NCBI GenBank assembly: GCA_002329155.1
Contig: DCXY01000049.1
Coordinates: 12,714 to 76,713 of the forward strand
Length of the DNA: 64,000 nucleotides
Direction: 5' to 3'
Origin: Stenotrophomonas sp. UBA2124
GTDB taxonomy: Bacteria; Pseudomonadota; Gammaproteobacteria; Xanthomonadales; Xanthomonadaceae
The translations under genes were made by a program, and so were the position numbers. Under the pieces are notes generated by a model. That model searched no databases and had not been told where the DNA came from. It saw only the letters and a list, made by a program, of their open reading frames with translations. The stretch's first letter is position 1; every line of letters starts with the position of its first letter. Positions 18,053-26,617 of the stretch are shown here, piece after piece.

Positions 18053-18552
18053 TGGCGCGGGTCGTCCGCAGCCATCACGTCATCGGTCTGGCGGGTGCGG
18101 AAACCCTCCAGCGCCACGCCGATTTCCGCATGCGCCGGCGCCAGCATGGCAGCGGCAAACAGCGCCGCATTGGCAGCGCCCGCATTGCCGATGGCGAAGG
18201 TGGCCACCGGGATGCCGGCCGGCATCTGCACGATGGACAGCAGCGAATCCATGCCGTTCAGCGCCTTGGACTGCACCGGCACGCCCAGCACCGGCACTGC
18301 GGTCTTGGCCGCCAGCATGCCCGGCAGGTGCGCGGCACCGCCGGCCCCGGCGATGATGGCGCGCAGGCCGCGCGGGCCCGCCTGTTCGGCATAGCTGAAC
18401 AACACGTCCGGCGTGCGATGCGCCGAAACCACCTTCACTTCATAGGGAACACCCAGCGCGTCGAGCTTCTGGGCAGCGTGCTGCATGGTTTCCCAATCCG
18501 AACGGGAACCCATGACGATGCCGACAAGCGGCACGGAGGGGTTGGGGGTCAT
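18049..18552 (-). CDS. purE: N5-carboxyaminoimidazole ribonucleotide mutase
   Basis: 167 aa class I PurE, converting N5-CAIR to CAIR. Signature residues: GIVMGSRSDWETM at the N-terminus, VVSAHRTPD (substrate His), and IAGAGGAAHLPGMLAAKT. The protein is an octamer in characterised bacteria. First gene of purEK; 59 bp separate it from the divergent Trm112-like gene, so the promoters overlap closely. No PurR-like operator was recognised. Confidence 0.96.
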   Translation of the reverse strand: MTPNPSVPLVGIVMGSRSDWETMQHAAQKLDALGVPYEVKVVSAHRTPDVLFSYAEQAGPRGLRAIIAGAGGAAHLPGMLAAKTAVPVLGVPVQSKALNGMDSLLSIVQMPAGIPVATFAIGNAGAANAALFAAAMLAPAHAEIGVALEGFRTRQTDDVMAADDPRQ

Positions 18553-18611
18553 TGGCCGTCACCTGCTGCAAAGACGTATTCTAGCCTCCTTCCCCGCAAG
18601 ACCACGACCTG

Positions 18612-18881
18612 ATGGACCGCAAACTGCTAGATCTGCTCGTCTCGCCCGACACCCGCCAGCCGCTGGCCCAGCTGGAAAGTGCCGGCCTGGAAGCCCTGAA
18701 CCGCGCCATCGCCGCAGGCGGCGTGACCCGTGCCGACGACAGCGCCCAGGACCAGCCGCTGCGCGAGGCGCTCATCACCCGTGACCGCAAGCAGGTGTTC
18801 CGCGTGGAGGATGGCATCCCGGTGCTGCTTGCCGAAGAGGCCATCGCCACCGCGCAGATCGCCGGCTTCCCGGGCGCCTGA
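18612..18881 (+). CDS. Trm112 family protein (UPF0434/YcaR-like)
   Basis: 89 aa. MDRKLLDLLVSPDTRQPL at the N-terminus and the C-terminal VFRVEDGIPVLLAEEA are the conserved blocks of this family; the central insertion is longer than in E. coli YcaR. No zinc-binding cysteines are present. Trm112 partners activate methyltransferases in eukaryotes and archaea; the bacterial role is unsettled. The next gene, nadC, starts 3 nt after its stop, so the two are co-transcribed. Confidence 0.85.
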   Translation: MDRKLLDLLVSPDTRQPLAQLESAGLEALNRAIAAGGVTRADDSAQDQPLREALITRDRKQVFRVEDGIPVLLAEEAIATAQIAGFPGA

Positions 18882-18884
18882 GCC

Positions 18885-19742
18885 ATGCTGCCGCACCCGC
18901 CCGCCGCGCCGCCGCAGGCGCAGATTGATGCCGATGTGGCCCGCGCCCTGGCCGAGGACATCGGCAGCGGTGACGTCACCGCCGCGCTGCTGCCCGACAG
19001 CGACGACATCGCCTACCTGCTGTGCAAACAGGACGCGGTGATTGCTGGCCGGCCGTGGTTCGACGCCACCCACCGTGCGCTCGACCCGCAGGTGCGCATC
19101 CACTGGCGGGTGCTGGAAGGTGACCACGTCAAGGCCGGCACCGTGCTGGCCACACTCGAAGGCCGCAGCCGCAGCCTGGTCAGCGCCGAGCGCACCTCGC
19201 TCAACTTCCTGCAGACCCTGTCCGGCACCGCCACCACCACCGCGACGTATGTGGCGGCCGTGGCCGGCACTAAGGCGCGCATCCTCGATACCCGCAAGAC
19301 CCTGCCCGGCTTGCGGCTGGCGCAGAAGTACGCGGTGCGTTGCGGCGGCGGCGACAACCACCGCATCGGCCTGTTCGATACGGTGATGCTCAAGGAAAAC
19401 CACATCCGCGCCGCCGGTTCGCTGACCGCCGCCGTGCAGGCCGCACGCGCGCAGCAACCCAGTCTGCCACTGGTGGTGGAAGTGGAAGACCTGCAGCAGC
19501 TGCAGGAAGCCCTGGCCGCCGGCTGCGAGCGCATCCTCATCGATGACTTCACCCCTGCCATGCGCCGCGAGGCGGTACGCACCGCGGCGGGCCGCATTCC
19601 GCTGGAGGTATCGGGCAGCGTCGATCTGACCACGCTGCGCAGCATCGCCGAGGATGGCGTGGACTGCATTTCCATCGGCGGCCTGACCAAGCATGTGCAG
19701 GCCATCGACCTGTCGTTGAAACTGGGCCCGCCACCGGCCTGA
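18885..19742 (+). CDS. nadC: Nicotinate-nucleotide pyrophosphorylase (quinolinate phosphoribosyltransferase)
   Basis: 285 aa, standard length. The enzyme turns quinolinate and PRPP into nicotinate mononucleotide, CO2 and PPi in de novo NAD synthesis. Seen: N-terminal EDIGSGDVTAALL, the central SAERTSLNFLQTLSGTAT, the active-site segment TRKTLPGLRLAQKYAV with RCGGGDNHR, and VMLKENHI. The C-terminal barrel ends with GGLTKHVQAIDLSLKL. No nadA or nadB is nearby. Cytoplasmic. Confidence 0.96.
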   Translation: MLPHPPAAPPQAQIDADVARALAEDIGSGDVTAALLPDSDDIAYLLCKQDAVIAGRPWFDATHRALDPQVRIHWRVLEGDHVKAGTVLATLEGRSRSLVSAERTSLNFLQTLSGTATTTATYVAAVAGTKARILDTRKTLPGLRLAQKYAVRCGGGDNHRIGLFDTVMLKENHIRAAGSLTAAVQAARAQQPSLPLVVEVEDLQQLQEALAAGCERILIDDFTPAMRREAVRTAAGRIPLEVSGSVDLTTLRSIAEDGVDCISIGGLTKHVQAIDLSLKLGPPPA

Positions 19743-19802
19743 ATCACGGCATCCACACGGCCCGTGCTGCAACACTCTCCCCCTACCCCCGCGGAGTTGA
19801 AC

Positions 19803-20843
19803 GTGGCATATCGCTACCTGTTGTGCGGCCTGGCCCTGCTTGCTCCCAGCATCACCGCCCACGCGGCCGAAGCCTGCGACATTCCACCCCGCTTCGGCAC
19901 CAGCGACATGGCCAAGGCCGTGGTACGTGCGGCCTGCGGCGAGCACCGCCTGTGGTACCGGCCCTTCATCGACCGCGATGGCCGCATCGCCAGCCTGGGC
20001 GTCACCGAGGCCGAGGCCGAACACCTTGCCGACAACGGCCTGATCGCCTGGCAGCGCGTAGCCGGCTACTGGCGCGAGAGCGGCACGCTGTCGCCGATGG
20101 GCGCCATTCCTGGCGCCTCCAGCTGCATGCAACCGGCAGGCAACCGCTACACCGATACCGACTGCCGCGCCTTCCTCATCGACAACCCGTGGTCGGCCGC
20201 CTTCATCTCCTGGGTGATGACCCGCGCCAACGTGCCCGGCTTCACCCGCTCGCCGCGCCATATCGACTACATCCGCGCGGCCTACCAGGGCGGCGCCAAT
20301 GCCATGCCCTACCGGCTGGCCGACCCCGGTGGCGAGAAGCCTGCGCCCGGCGACATGCTGTGCTTCCTGCGCGACCGCAGCACCACGCTCAACTACGCCG
20401 GGCTGGTGCAGGCACTGGGCAGCGGCCGCACGGGCAACTGGAAGACGCATTGCGAGATCGTGGTGTCGGCCAATATGGGGGGCGACCGCACCCTCTATGC
20501 CATCGGCGGCAACGTGGCCAACAGCGTGGTGATGCGCAAGCTGATGCTGGACCGCACCGGCATGCTGGAGCTGCCCGGCAAGGGCAACAACGGCGACGCG
20601 CAGGTCACTGCGGTGGAAAGCGGTTGTTCGCCGGGGCAGGAGGAAGAATGCAACCTCAACCGCCAGGACTGGGCCGCCCTGCTCAAGCTCACCGCCACAG
20701 CACCGATGCCGGTACCGCTGCCGCCCGGGCCGGCCTCACCCGGCGCGCCGGGCCCTGAGCCAACACCAACCAACTCACCGGCATTCCCGTCCGCCGCCCC
20801 GTTGCCGCCACCACCGGACGAGCCAACTCCGCCGACGCGCTGA
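19803..20843 (+). CDS. Secreted DUF2272-type protein with proline-rich tail
   Basis: 346 aa from GTG at 19803, supported by GGAG 6 nt upstream (19793-19796) and by the signal peptide beginning there (YLLCGLALLAPSITAHAAEA). The central domain has NPWSAAFISWVMTRANV, then HIDYIRAA, GDMLCF and KTHCEIVVS, matching DUF2272 as I recognise it. The order (W-S-A-A-F...W, GD, H..IVV) resembles NlpC/P60- or CHAP-like amidases, with Ser where the nucleophilic Cys would sit. Cysteines are numerous, consistent with a periplasmic location. The last ~50 residues are Pro-rich and probably disordered. No function is established. Confidence 0.72.
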   Translation: MAYRYLLCGLALLAPSITAHAAEACDIPPRFGTSDMAKAVVRAACGEHRLWYRPFIDRDGRIASLGVTEAEAEHLADNGLIAWQRVAGYWRESGTLSPMGAIPGASSCMQPAGNRYTDTDCRAFLIDNPWSAAFISWVMTRANVPGFTRSPRHIDYIRAAYQGGANAMPYRLADPGGEKPAPGDMLCFLRDRSTTLNYAGLVQALGSGRTGNWKTHCEIVVSANMGGDRTLYAIGGNVANSVVMRKLMLDRTGMLELPGKGNNGDAQVTAVESGCSPGQEEECNLNRQDWAALLKLTATAPMPVPLPPGPASPGAPGPEPTPTNSPAFPSAAPLPPPPDEPTPPTR

Positions 20844-20873
20844 TGCGTTGTGCTTCTGTAGCCCGGGGCTGTT

Positions 20874-21007
20874 GTAGCCCGGGTAAGCGCAGCGCACCCG
20901 GGAAGCACCACCGACGATGGACACTAACGACGTTTCCGCAACCCAGGCTGTTTGATCGCCCCCATGCGGGAGCGATCCCCCGGGTGCGCTGCGCTTACCC
21001 GGGCTAC
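20874..21007. repeat. GTAG-headed REP doublet (inverted pair)
   Basis: GTAGCCCGGGTAAGCGCAGC... (20874-20904) and its reverse complement (20978-21007) bound a 134-bp element. A truncated head GTAGCCCGGGG precedes it at 20858. The copies match the GTAG-type palindromic repeats described in Stenotrophomonas. Similar copies lie at 40.1-40.8 kb and 58.97 kb. The element fills the 218-bp gap after the DUF2272 gene. Confidence 0.85.
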
Positions 21008-21061
21008 GGTTGTCGCCAGCCGGTCATCCACCTCGCAGGCGGGATGCCCTAAAGTGTGGGC

Positions 21062-21412
21062 ATGCCTACCCTGCTATTCCTGATGATCTTCGGCGCCATC
21101 GGTTTCGCGTTCTGGGACCGCTCGCGTGCGGCGGCCGACCGGGCCACCGAGCTGGGCCGCAATGCCTGCCGTGCCGCCGATGTGCAGTGGCTGGACCAGA
21201 GCGTACACGCCACCGGCATCCGCCTGTGCCGGCTGTCCAATGGCTGGCTGGGCTTCGAGCGCAGCTTCCGTTTCGACTATTCCTATGACGGCATCGACCG
21301 CCACACCGGGCGCATGGTGCTGCGCGGTGGCGAACTGGTCTCCTTTGCCGGCCCGGCCGCCGCGCAGATCAGCCGCCTGCGGCGCAGCACCGAGGAAGCC
21401 GAGGACATCTGA
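21062..21412 (+). CDS. DUF3301 domain membrane-anchored protein
   Basis: 116 aa from ATG 21062; a GTG at 21056 would add two residues. One N-terminal membrane helix (LLFLMIFGAIGFAFW), then a short basic domain. The segment GRNACRAADVQWLDQSVH, the following LSNGWLGFERSFRFDYSYDG and RHTGRMVLRGG are the conserved blocks of the DUF3301 family. No function is known. A single gene, convergent with sspB. Confidence 0.82.
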   Translation: MPTLLFLMIFGAIGFAFWDRSRAAADRATELGRNACRAADVQWLDQSVHATGIRLCRLSNGWLGFERSFRFDYSYDGIDRHTGRMVLRGGELVSFAGPAAAQISRLRRSTEEAEDI

Positions 21413-21443
21413 GCACGGTCTGCGCCGTTTGCTCATACCCTCC

Positions 21444-21471
21444 AAAAAGAAGCCGCCCCTTGCAGGGCGGC
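21444..21471 (-). terminator. Rho-independent terminator after sspB
   Basis: Minus-strand hairpin GCCGCCC-TGCAAG-GGGCGGC followed by TTCTTTTTGG. It lies 9 nt after the sspB stop and ends the petABC-sspA-sspB region. Confidence 0.85.
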
Positions 21472-21479
21472 CTGGTTGC

Positions 21480-21926
21480 TTACTTCACCACCCGAAGGTG
21501 TGGCCGCTTGCCCGCGGGTGGCGGCTCGGGCGCATCCGGCGGCGTGCTCGGTGGCAGATCGTCGTCATCGTCATGCACTGCAGATTCGGTACCCGGCATG
21601 TCGTCCGGCAAGGCCATGCCCTGCCCGGTCTCGCGTGCATACACCGCCAGCACGCCGGCGATGGGCACGTACACAGGGAAGCTCACGCCGGAAAAACGCG
21701 CGGTGAAACTCACCGCATCATTGTCGATATGCAGGCCCATCACCGCGCGCTCGGCGATGTTGAGCACCACGCGGTCTTCCTTCACCGAACTGGACGGCAC
21801 CTGCACGCCGGGCACACCGGCATCCACCATGATGTGCGGCGTCATGCCGTTGTCGTTGATCCATTCCACCAGCGCCCGCAGCAGGTACGGGCGGTGGCTC
21901 GTCATCCGGAAAGTTTCTTCAGTCAT
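21480..21926 (-). CDS. sspB: ClpXP protease specificity-enhancing factor SspB
   Basis: 148 aa from ATG 21926; another ATG at 21905 would leave only four residues before the conserved RPYLLRALVEWINDNGMTPH. The N-terminal 110 residues form the SspB substrate-binding domain. An acidic, proline-rich linker (HDDDDDLPPSTPPDAPEP) then leads to RPHLRVVK, the short C-terminal peptide that docks on the ClpX N-domain. SspB delivers ssrA-tagged proteins to ClpXP. It follows sspA by 79 nt in the conserved petABC-sspA-sspB order. Confidence 0.93.
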   Translation of the reverse strand: MTEETFRMTSHRPYLLRALVEWINDNGMTPHIMVDAGVPGVQVPSSSVKEDRVVLNIAERAVMGLHIDNDAVSFTARFSGVSFPVYVPIAGVLAVYARETGQGMALPDDMPGTESAVHDDDDDLPPSTPPDAPEPPPAGKRPHLRVVK

Positions 21927-22005
21927 GGTGCAAGTGTACGCGCCCTTGATACGCATTCACCGCCCGAAGGCGGTGAACGATAAGTCGGCATACAGCGTGC
22001 GCGGT

Positions 22006-22641
22006 CTACACCGGCAGGTCGCGCAGCTTCTTTTCCTGGTCGGTAAGGCTGCGGATGAAACCCGGGTTGCGGAAGATGCGGTTGCCGTAGTCCTCGATCG
22101 GCTTGCCGTCCTTGGGCAGCGCCACGCCCAGCGACTCCAGCCGCCAGATGATGGGCGCCATTGCGCAGTCGGCCAGGCTCATCTCCGGGTTGAGGAAGAA
22201 CTTGCTGGCCTTGAACAGCGGCACCGATTGCGCCACCAGCTCCTTCAGGCGCTTGCGCCCGGCCTCGGCCTGCGTCTTGTTGCCCAGCTGGATGGCCTGC
22301 ACCTGCGGTACCCAGTCGTGCTCGATGCGCAGCATCGCAAGGCGCAGGCGTGCGCGCGAAAGCGGGTCCACCGGCATCAGCGGCGGGTGCGGGTAGCGTT
22401 CGTCCAGGTATTCGCTGACCACCGATGCGGCGTACAGCACCAGCTCGCGCTCCACCAGGGTCGGCACCGAGTGGTACGGGTTGAGGTCGATGAGGTCTTC
22501 CGGCGGGTTCTGTACATCCACCGACACCAGGTCGTAGGTCACGCCCTTGGCCGCCAGTACCAGCCGCACGCGGTGGCACAGCACATCGTCGTTCGCCGAG
22601 AACAGGGTCAGGGTATTTCGCATGCGCACACTCGCCGCCAT
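22006..22641 (-). CDS. sspA: Stringent starvation protein A (GST fold)
   Basis: 211 aa from the ATG at 22641, with GGGAG 8 nt upstream; the GTG five codons further up is less likely. An N-terminal thioredoxin-like domain (TLFSANDDVLCHRVRLVLAAKGV, then NPYHSVPTLVERELVLY) and an all-helical C-terminal domain define the GST fold. As in other SspA proteins the glutathione-site Ser/Tyr is not obvious. SspA binds RNA polymerase and alters transcription in stationary phase in E. coli. It lies downstream of petABC and upstream of sspB. Confidence 0.92.
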   Translation of the reverse strand: MAASVRMRNTLTLFSANDDVLCHRVRLVLAAKGVTYDLVSVDVQNPPEDLIDLNPYHSVPTLVERELVLYAASVVSEYLDERYPHPPLMPVDPLSRARLRLAMLRIEHDWVPQVQAIQLGNKTQAEAGRKRLKELVAQSVPLFKASKFFLNPEMSLADCAMAPIIWRLESLGVALPKDGKPIEDYGNRIFRNPGFIRSLTDQEKKLRDLPV

Positions 22642-22773
22642 CAAAAGTACTCCCACTGCCGGAATCCGCCGGCGCTACGGCCTCGCTGACACATTGCCAG
22701 CGGTCGCCACGGTTACCCGAGTGTGCCTACCGTTGTATACGGTTGCCAAGGCCCCACCCGGGTCTTATCCGTG

Positions 22774-23523
22774 TCAATGCACGTCTTTCCAGTACTCGGT
22801 CTTGACCAGATAGGCCAGGAAGGTCAGCAGGGCAAGGAACAGCACCACCCAGACCCCAAGGCTCTGGCGCTTCAGCGCGGCCGGCTCGCCCGCGTATTCA
22901 AGGAAGTTGGTGATGTCACGCACCGTCTGGTCGTAGGCGCGTGCGTCCACATTACCCGGCGTGGCGATCTTCAGTGCGGTCACCGGCGGGTCGATGCCCG
23001 GGCCCTCGGACTTGCCGAACTCGGCATGCTGGATGCCCTGCAGCTCCCACAGCGGGTTGGGCATGGAGGCATTGGGGAACACCGTGTTGTTCCAGCCCAG
23101 CGGCCGTGTTTCGTCCACGTAGAACGACTTGAGGTAGCTGTAGACCCAGTCGCTGCCACGCACGCGCGAGATCAGGCTCAGGTCAGGCGGCATCTTGCCG
23201 AACCACTTGGTGGCCGGATCGTGCGGCATGGTCACCTGGATCTGCTCGCCAAAGGAGGCGCCGGTGAAGTTCAGGTTGTTCATCACCTGTTCTTCAGTCA
23301 GGCCAAGGTCTTCGGCCATGCGCGAGTAGCGCAGGTACTTGAGCGAGTGGCAGCCCGAGCAATAGCTCATGTAGGCCTGCGCACCACGCTGCAGCGAGGC
23401 GCGGTCACCCAGGTCGTTTCCGGCCTGCTGCAACGCGCCGCCCTCGGCGGCCATGGCGGTGGCCGAAACGCAGAACAGCATCGCGGCGGCCATTGCCAGC
23501 CGCATCATCCACTTGTCAGTCAT
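22774..23523 (-). CDS. petC: Cytochrome c1 of the bc1 complex
   Basis: 249 aa. A cleavable signal peptide (LAMAAAMLFCVSATAMA) is followed by the single haem c motif Cys55-x-x-Cys58-His59 (YCSGCHSLKYLRYSR). The distal Met ligand is probably in the NASMPNPLW segment. One C-terminal membrane anchor (VWVVLFLALLTFLAYLV) ends in KTEYWKDVH. The periplasmic haem domain accepts electrons from the Rieske protein and reduces soluble cytochromes. The ATG overlaps the petB stop by 8 nt. Confidence 0.96.
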   Translation of the reverse strand: MTDKWMMRLAMAAAMLFCVSATAMAAEGGALQQAGNDLGDRASLQRGAQAYMSYCSGCHSLKYLRYSRMAEDLGLTEEQVMNNLNFTGASFGEQIQVTMPHDPATKWFGKMPPDLSLISRVRGSDWVYSYLKSFYVDETRPLGWNNTVFPNASMPNPLWELQGIQHAEFGKSEGPGIDPPVTALKIATPGNVDARAYDQTVRDITNFLEYAGEPAALKRQSLGVWVVLFLALLTFLAYLVKTEYWKDVH

Positions 23524-24775
23524 GCGTGGTCACCCGATCCGGAACCTGCTTGGTACTGTCGATCTTCGTCCAAACCGGCATGGTGATGAAGAAGGCGAAA
23601 TACAGGAAGGTCAGCACGCGGCCCACCCAGGTTTCCCAGATGGCGGTACCCGGGCCGGAGCCGATCACGCCCAGCCATACGAAGCACACCACCAGCATGC
23701 CCAGCATCAGCTTGGAGATCAGCCCGCGGTAGCGGATGGACTTGACCTTGGCCCTGTCCAGCCACGGCACCGCGAACAGGATGGCGATGGCCGCGAACAT
23801 CACGATCACGCCGCCCAGCTTGTCGGGAATCACGCGCAACATGGCGTAGTACGGGGTGTAGTACCAGACCGGCTTGATGTGGGCCGGCGTCACCAGGCGA
23901 TTGGCCTCGGTGAAGTTGTCGTGCTCCAGGAACAGGCCACCAAAGCCCGGCGCGAAGAAGATGATGAAGGCGGCGATCATCAACAGGAAGCCGACACCCA
24001 CCAGATCCTTCACCGTGTAGTACGGATGGAACGGAATGCCATCGGCCGGTGCGGTCGGCGACCAGCGGTTGCCCTTCGGCCCCTTCTTGATCTCCACGCC
24101 GTCCGGGTTGCTGGAACCCACTTCGTGCAGCGCGCCCAGGTGCAGTACCACCAGCAACAGCAGCACCAGCGGCAGCGCGATGACGTGCAGCGCGAAGAAG
24201 CGGTTGAGGGTGGCATCGCCGGGCAGGTAGTCGCCCATGATCCATTCGGTCAGGCCGTTGCCGATCACCGGGATGGCGCCGAACAGCGAGATGATGACCT
24301 TGGCACCCCAGAACGACATCTGGCCCCACGGCAGCACATAGCCCATGAAGGCTTCGGCCATCAGCACCAGGTAGATCAGCATGCCCAGGATCCACACCAG
24401 CTCGCGCGGCTTCTTGTAGCTGCCGTACATGAGCCCGCGGAACATGTGCAGGTACACCACGATGAAGAAAAGTGATGCGCCGGTGCTGTGCATGTAGCGG
24501 ATCAGCCAGCCCCACTCCACGTCGCGCATGATGTATTCAATCGATGCGAACGCCTCCGCTGCACTGGTCTTGTAGTGCATGGTGAGGAAGATGCCGGTGA
24601 CGATCTGGTTGACCAGGATCAGCATCGCCAGCGAGCCGAAGTAGTACCAGAAGTTGAAGTTCTTCGGCGCGTAGTACTCGGTCATGTGCTTGCGGTAGAA
24701 GGGCATCATGCCCGGCGCACGCTCATTGACCCAGTTCATCACCCCGTTTGCGGTGCGGACGAGAATATTGGACAT
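23516..24775 (-). CDS. petB: Cytochrome b of the bc1 complex
   Basis: 419 aa with eight or nine membrane helices. The haem ligands are paired histidines in helices B and D (LTMHYK and RYMHSTGAS; FALHVIALP and VVLHLGALH). The quinol-oxidation site motif PEWY is replaced here by KPVWYYTPYYAM, containing VWYY in the corresponding position. Mid-protein GYVLPWGQMSFWGAKVI is the classic Qo-site segment. Core membrane subunit oxidising ubiquinol. Located between petA (2-nt gap) and petC. Confidence 0.96.
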   Translation of the reverse strand: MSNILVRTANGVMNWVNERAPGMMPFYRKHMTEYYAPKNFNFWYYFGSLAMLILVNQIVTGIFLTMHYKTSAAEAFASIEYIMRDVEWGWLIRYMHSTGASLFFIVVYLHMFRGLMYGSYKKPRELVWILGMLIYLVLMAEAFMGYVLPWGQMSFWGAKVIISLFGAIPVIGNGLTEWIMGDYLPGDATLNRFFALHVIALPLVLLLLVVLHLGALHEVGSSNPDGVEIKKGPKGNRWSPTAPADGIPFHPYYTVKDLVGVGFLLMIAAFIIFFAPGFGGLFLEHDNFTEANRLVTPAHIKPVWYYTPYYAMLRVIPDKLGGVIVMFAAIAILFAVPWLDRAKVKSIRYRGLISKLMLGMLVVCFVWLGVIGSGPGTAIWETWVGRVLTFLYFAFFITMPVWTKIDSTKQVPDRVTTHD

Positions 24776-24777
24776 GA

Positions 24778-25398
24778 TCAGGCAGCCCCCTGCGGATCGA
24801 CACCGATGACGATGGTGTTGTCATCCTGGTAGTGGTGCGGCGGCACCAGCAGGTTGATCGGCGCCGGCACGTCCTGGAAAACGCGCCCGGACATGTCGAA
24901 ACGCGACTTGTGGCAGGGGCAGAAATAGCCGCCCTTCCACTGCGCGTCGTAGGGCTCGGGGCGGATTTCGGCCACCATTTCCGGCGCGCAGCCCAGGTGG
25001 GTGCACAGGCCGACCAGCACGGAAACCTCCGGCTTGATCGAACGGAACTCCGGATTGTTCTTGAGCACGTACTCGGGCTGCTGGTCCTTGTTGCTGGACT
25101 CCGGGTCCCTGAGCCTGCTGTCCAGGGTGGGCAGCGCGTCAAGGATGGCCTTGGACCGCTTGACGATCCAGATGGGCTGCCCACGCCATTCCAAGACCAG
25201 CCGCTGGCCTTCCTGCAAAGCACTGATATCGGCGGTAATCGGTGCACCGGCCAGCTTGGCCCGCGCACTGGGATTCCAGGATTTGATGAACGGTACTGCC
25301 GCAAAACCTACGCCGACTGCTCCGACCACTGCGGTGGTCGCTGTCAAAAACCGGCGACGGCCGGTATTGACTGAATCATTTACCCCATCGTTGGCCAT
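24778..25398 (-). CDS. petA: Rieske iron-sulfur subunit of the bc1 complex
   Basis: 206 aa. The N-terminus carries a twin-arginine-type motif (GRRRFLTATT) and one transmembrane anchor (AVVGAVGVGFAAVPFI). The [2Fe-2S] ligands are in CTHLGC and CPCHKSRFD, with the flexible neck between anchor and cluster domain. Folded Rieske proteins use the Tat pathway. First gene of petABC, with a well-formed promoter upstream. Confidence 0.96.
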   Translation of the reverse strand: MANDGVNDSVNTGRRRFLTATTAVVGAVGVGFAAVPFIKSWNPSARAKLAGAPITADISALQEGQRLVLEWRGQPIWIVKRSKAILDALPTLDSRLRDPESSNKDQQPEYVLKNNPEFRSIKPEVSVLVGLCTHLGCAPEMVAEIRPEPYDAQWKGGYFCPCHKSRFDMSGRVFQDVPAPINLLVPPHHYQDDNTIVIGVDPQGAA

Positions 25399-25483
25399 CC
25401 GGCACTCCGATATTGATTAGGTAGCTTGAGGCTGCCAGCGGATCGATTGGGGACCTGATCCGCTCTCTAACAAATCGCTCACG

Positions 25484-25513
25484 AGTGTAGCTGAACGACT
25501 GCTGCCTACACAA
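25484..25513 (-). promoter_or_regulatory. Sigma70-type promoter of petABC
   Basis: On the minus strand TTGTGT (25508-25513) and TACACT (25484-25489) are 18 bp apart; the petA start lies 85 nt after the -10 box. Nothing else regulatory was recognised in the 173 bp between petA and the transglycosylase gene, apart from a GC-rich hairpin at 25547-25571 next to the latter's stop. Confidence 0.5.
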
Positions 25514-25571
25514 CGCGATAAAACACCAGTCCATGCTTTTTGTCACGCCCAGGCGCAACAATGCGCCGGGC

Positions 25572-26474
25572 CTATAGGTGCGCCCCCTGTTCGCCGCGAT
25601 AACGGTCGGCCAGCTGCGCCACCCGCTGCACGTAGTACTGCGTTTCCCGGTAAGGCGGCACGCCACCATGGCGGTCCACCGCGCCCTCGCCAGCGTTGTA
25701 ACCGGCCGCCGCCAGGGTGAGGTTGCCGTTGAAACGGCGTAGCAGCCATGCCAGATACTGCACCCCGCCGCGAATATTCTGATTCGCGTCGAAAGAATCA
25801 CTTACACCAAAACGGCGGGCAGTCGCGGGCATCAGCTGCATTAAACCCTGAGCCCCAACCCGACTAAGTGCCGTGGGGTTGAATGCCGATTCTGCGTGGA
25901 TGATGGCCCGTACCACCGCTTCCTCCACCCCGAACTCGCGGGCGGCAGCGGCAATCTCAGCCCTGTACGCCTGCGTATTCAAACGCACCGAGCCGAAATT
26001 GACCGTGGAGTTCACGCCGCAGGCATAGCAGCGTTCGATATAGCTGTACTGGATGGTGCGCACCGGGCCGATGCTGGCCACCTGGGCCGGCCGGCTGCTG
26101 GTGTAATGCCGCACCCCATCCTTCATATAGGAATACACCTGCCCGCTGACCACGCGCTGGGCGCGGCTGCCGGCGGCCGGGCGGGCAACAGCGGTGGCAA
26201 CCGTGGCTGGCGCCCGCACCGCAGTGGTGCTGGGTTCGCTGCTGGCACTTACGGTGGGCACCGTGGGCGCCGGCGGTGCGGCAACCGACGGGCGGGCCGG
26301 CTCGCGCGTGGGCCGGTAGCTGCTGACCACGCTGCAGCTGGCACCACGGACACGGGAATTCACGTAATTGGGAATGCCATCGCTGCCGATGCACTTGTAC
26401 AGCGTACCGGCACTGGCCGGCGCAGCGGTCAGTGCGGCAGCCAGTATGCCGACAATCCCCAGAATCCCCTTCAT
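25572..26474 (-). CDS. Secreted lytic transglycosylase (SLT family 1) with DUF4124 domain
   Basis: 300 aa from ATG 26474, where the signal peptide starts (MKGILGIVGILAAALTAAPASA). The mature N-terminus TLYKCIGSDGIPNYVN resembles DUF4124. A Ala/Pro/Thr-rich linker follows. The C-terminal half is the SLT domain: AIIHAESAFNPTALSRVGAQ (catalytic Glu), GLMQLMPATARRFGV, and AAAGYNAGEGAVDRHGGVPP. The enzyme cleaves the MurNAc-GlcNAc bond of peptidoglycan to 1,6-anhydro products in the periplasm. Divergent from miaB with 143 bp between the starts. Confidence 0.9.
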   Translation of the reverse strand: MKGILGIVGILAAALTAAPASAGTLYKCIGSDGIPNYVNSRVRGASCSVVSSYRPTREPARPSVAAPPAPTVPTVSASSEPSTTAVRAPATVATAVARPAAGSRAQRVVSGQVYSYMKDGVRHYTSSRPAQVASIGPVRTIQYSYIERCYACGVNSTVNFGSVRLNTQAYRAEIAAAAREFGVEEAVVRAIIHAESAFNPTALSRVGAQGLMQLMPATARRFGVSDSFDANQNIRGGVQYLAWLLRRFNGNLTLAAAGYNAGEGAVDRHGGVPPYRETQYYVQRVAQLADRYRGEQGAHL

Positions 26475-26617
26475 GGCCGGGGAGTCTCCCAGCTTGCAGG
26501 CCGCTTGCCAAGTGCTTGATGCGGCAGGCATCGCCCGGCCGGGGCCAAGCCCCTACAATAGGCGGCTTCGACGCGGCCCCTGGCCGCCTGCCCGCCCACC
26601 CGTCTGGAATAAGCGCC

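Noticed and set aside
18627..20450. 607-aa minus-strand frame over the Trm112-like, nadC and DUF2272 genes
   Set aside because: It spans three real genes on the other strand and has Gly/His/Ala-rich shadow composition.
25547..25571. Terminator after the lytic transglycosylase gene
   Set aside because: The GCCCAGGCGCA/TGCGCCGGGC hairpin reaches into the stop codon region and has no T-run on the minus strand, so it is not listed as a terminator.
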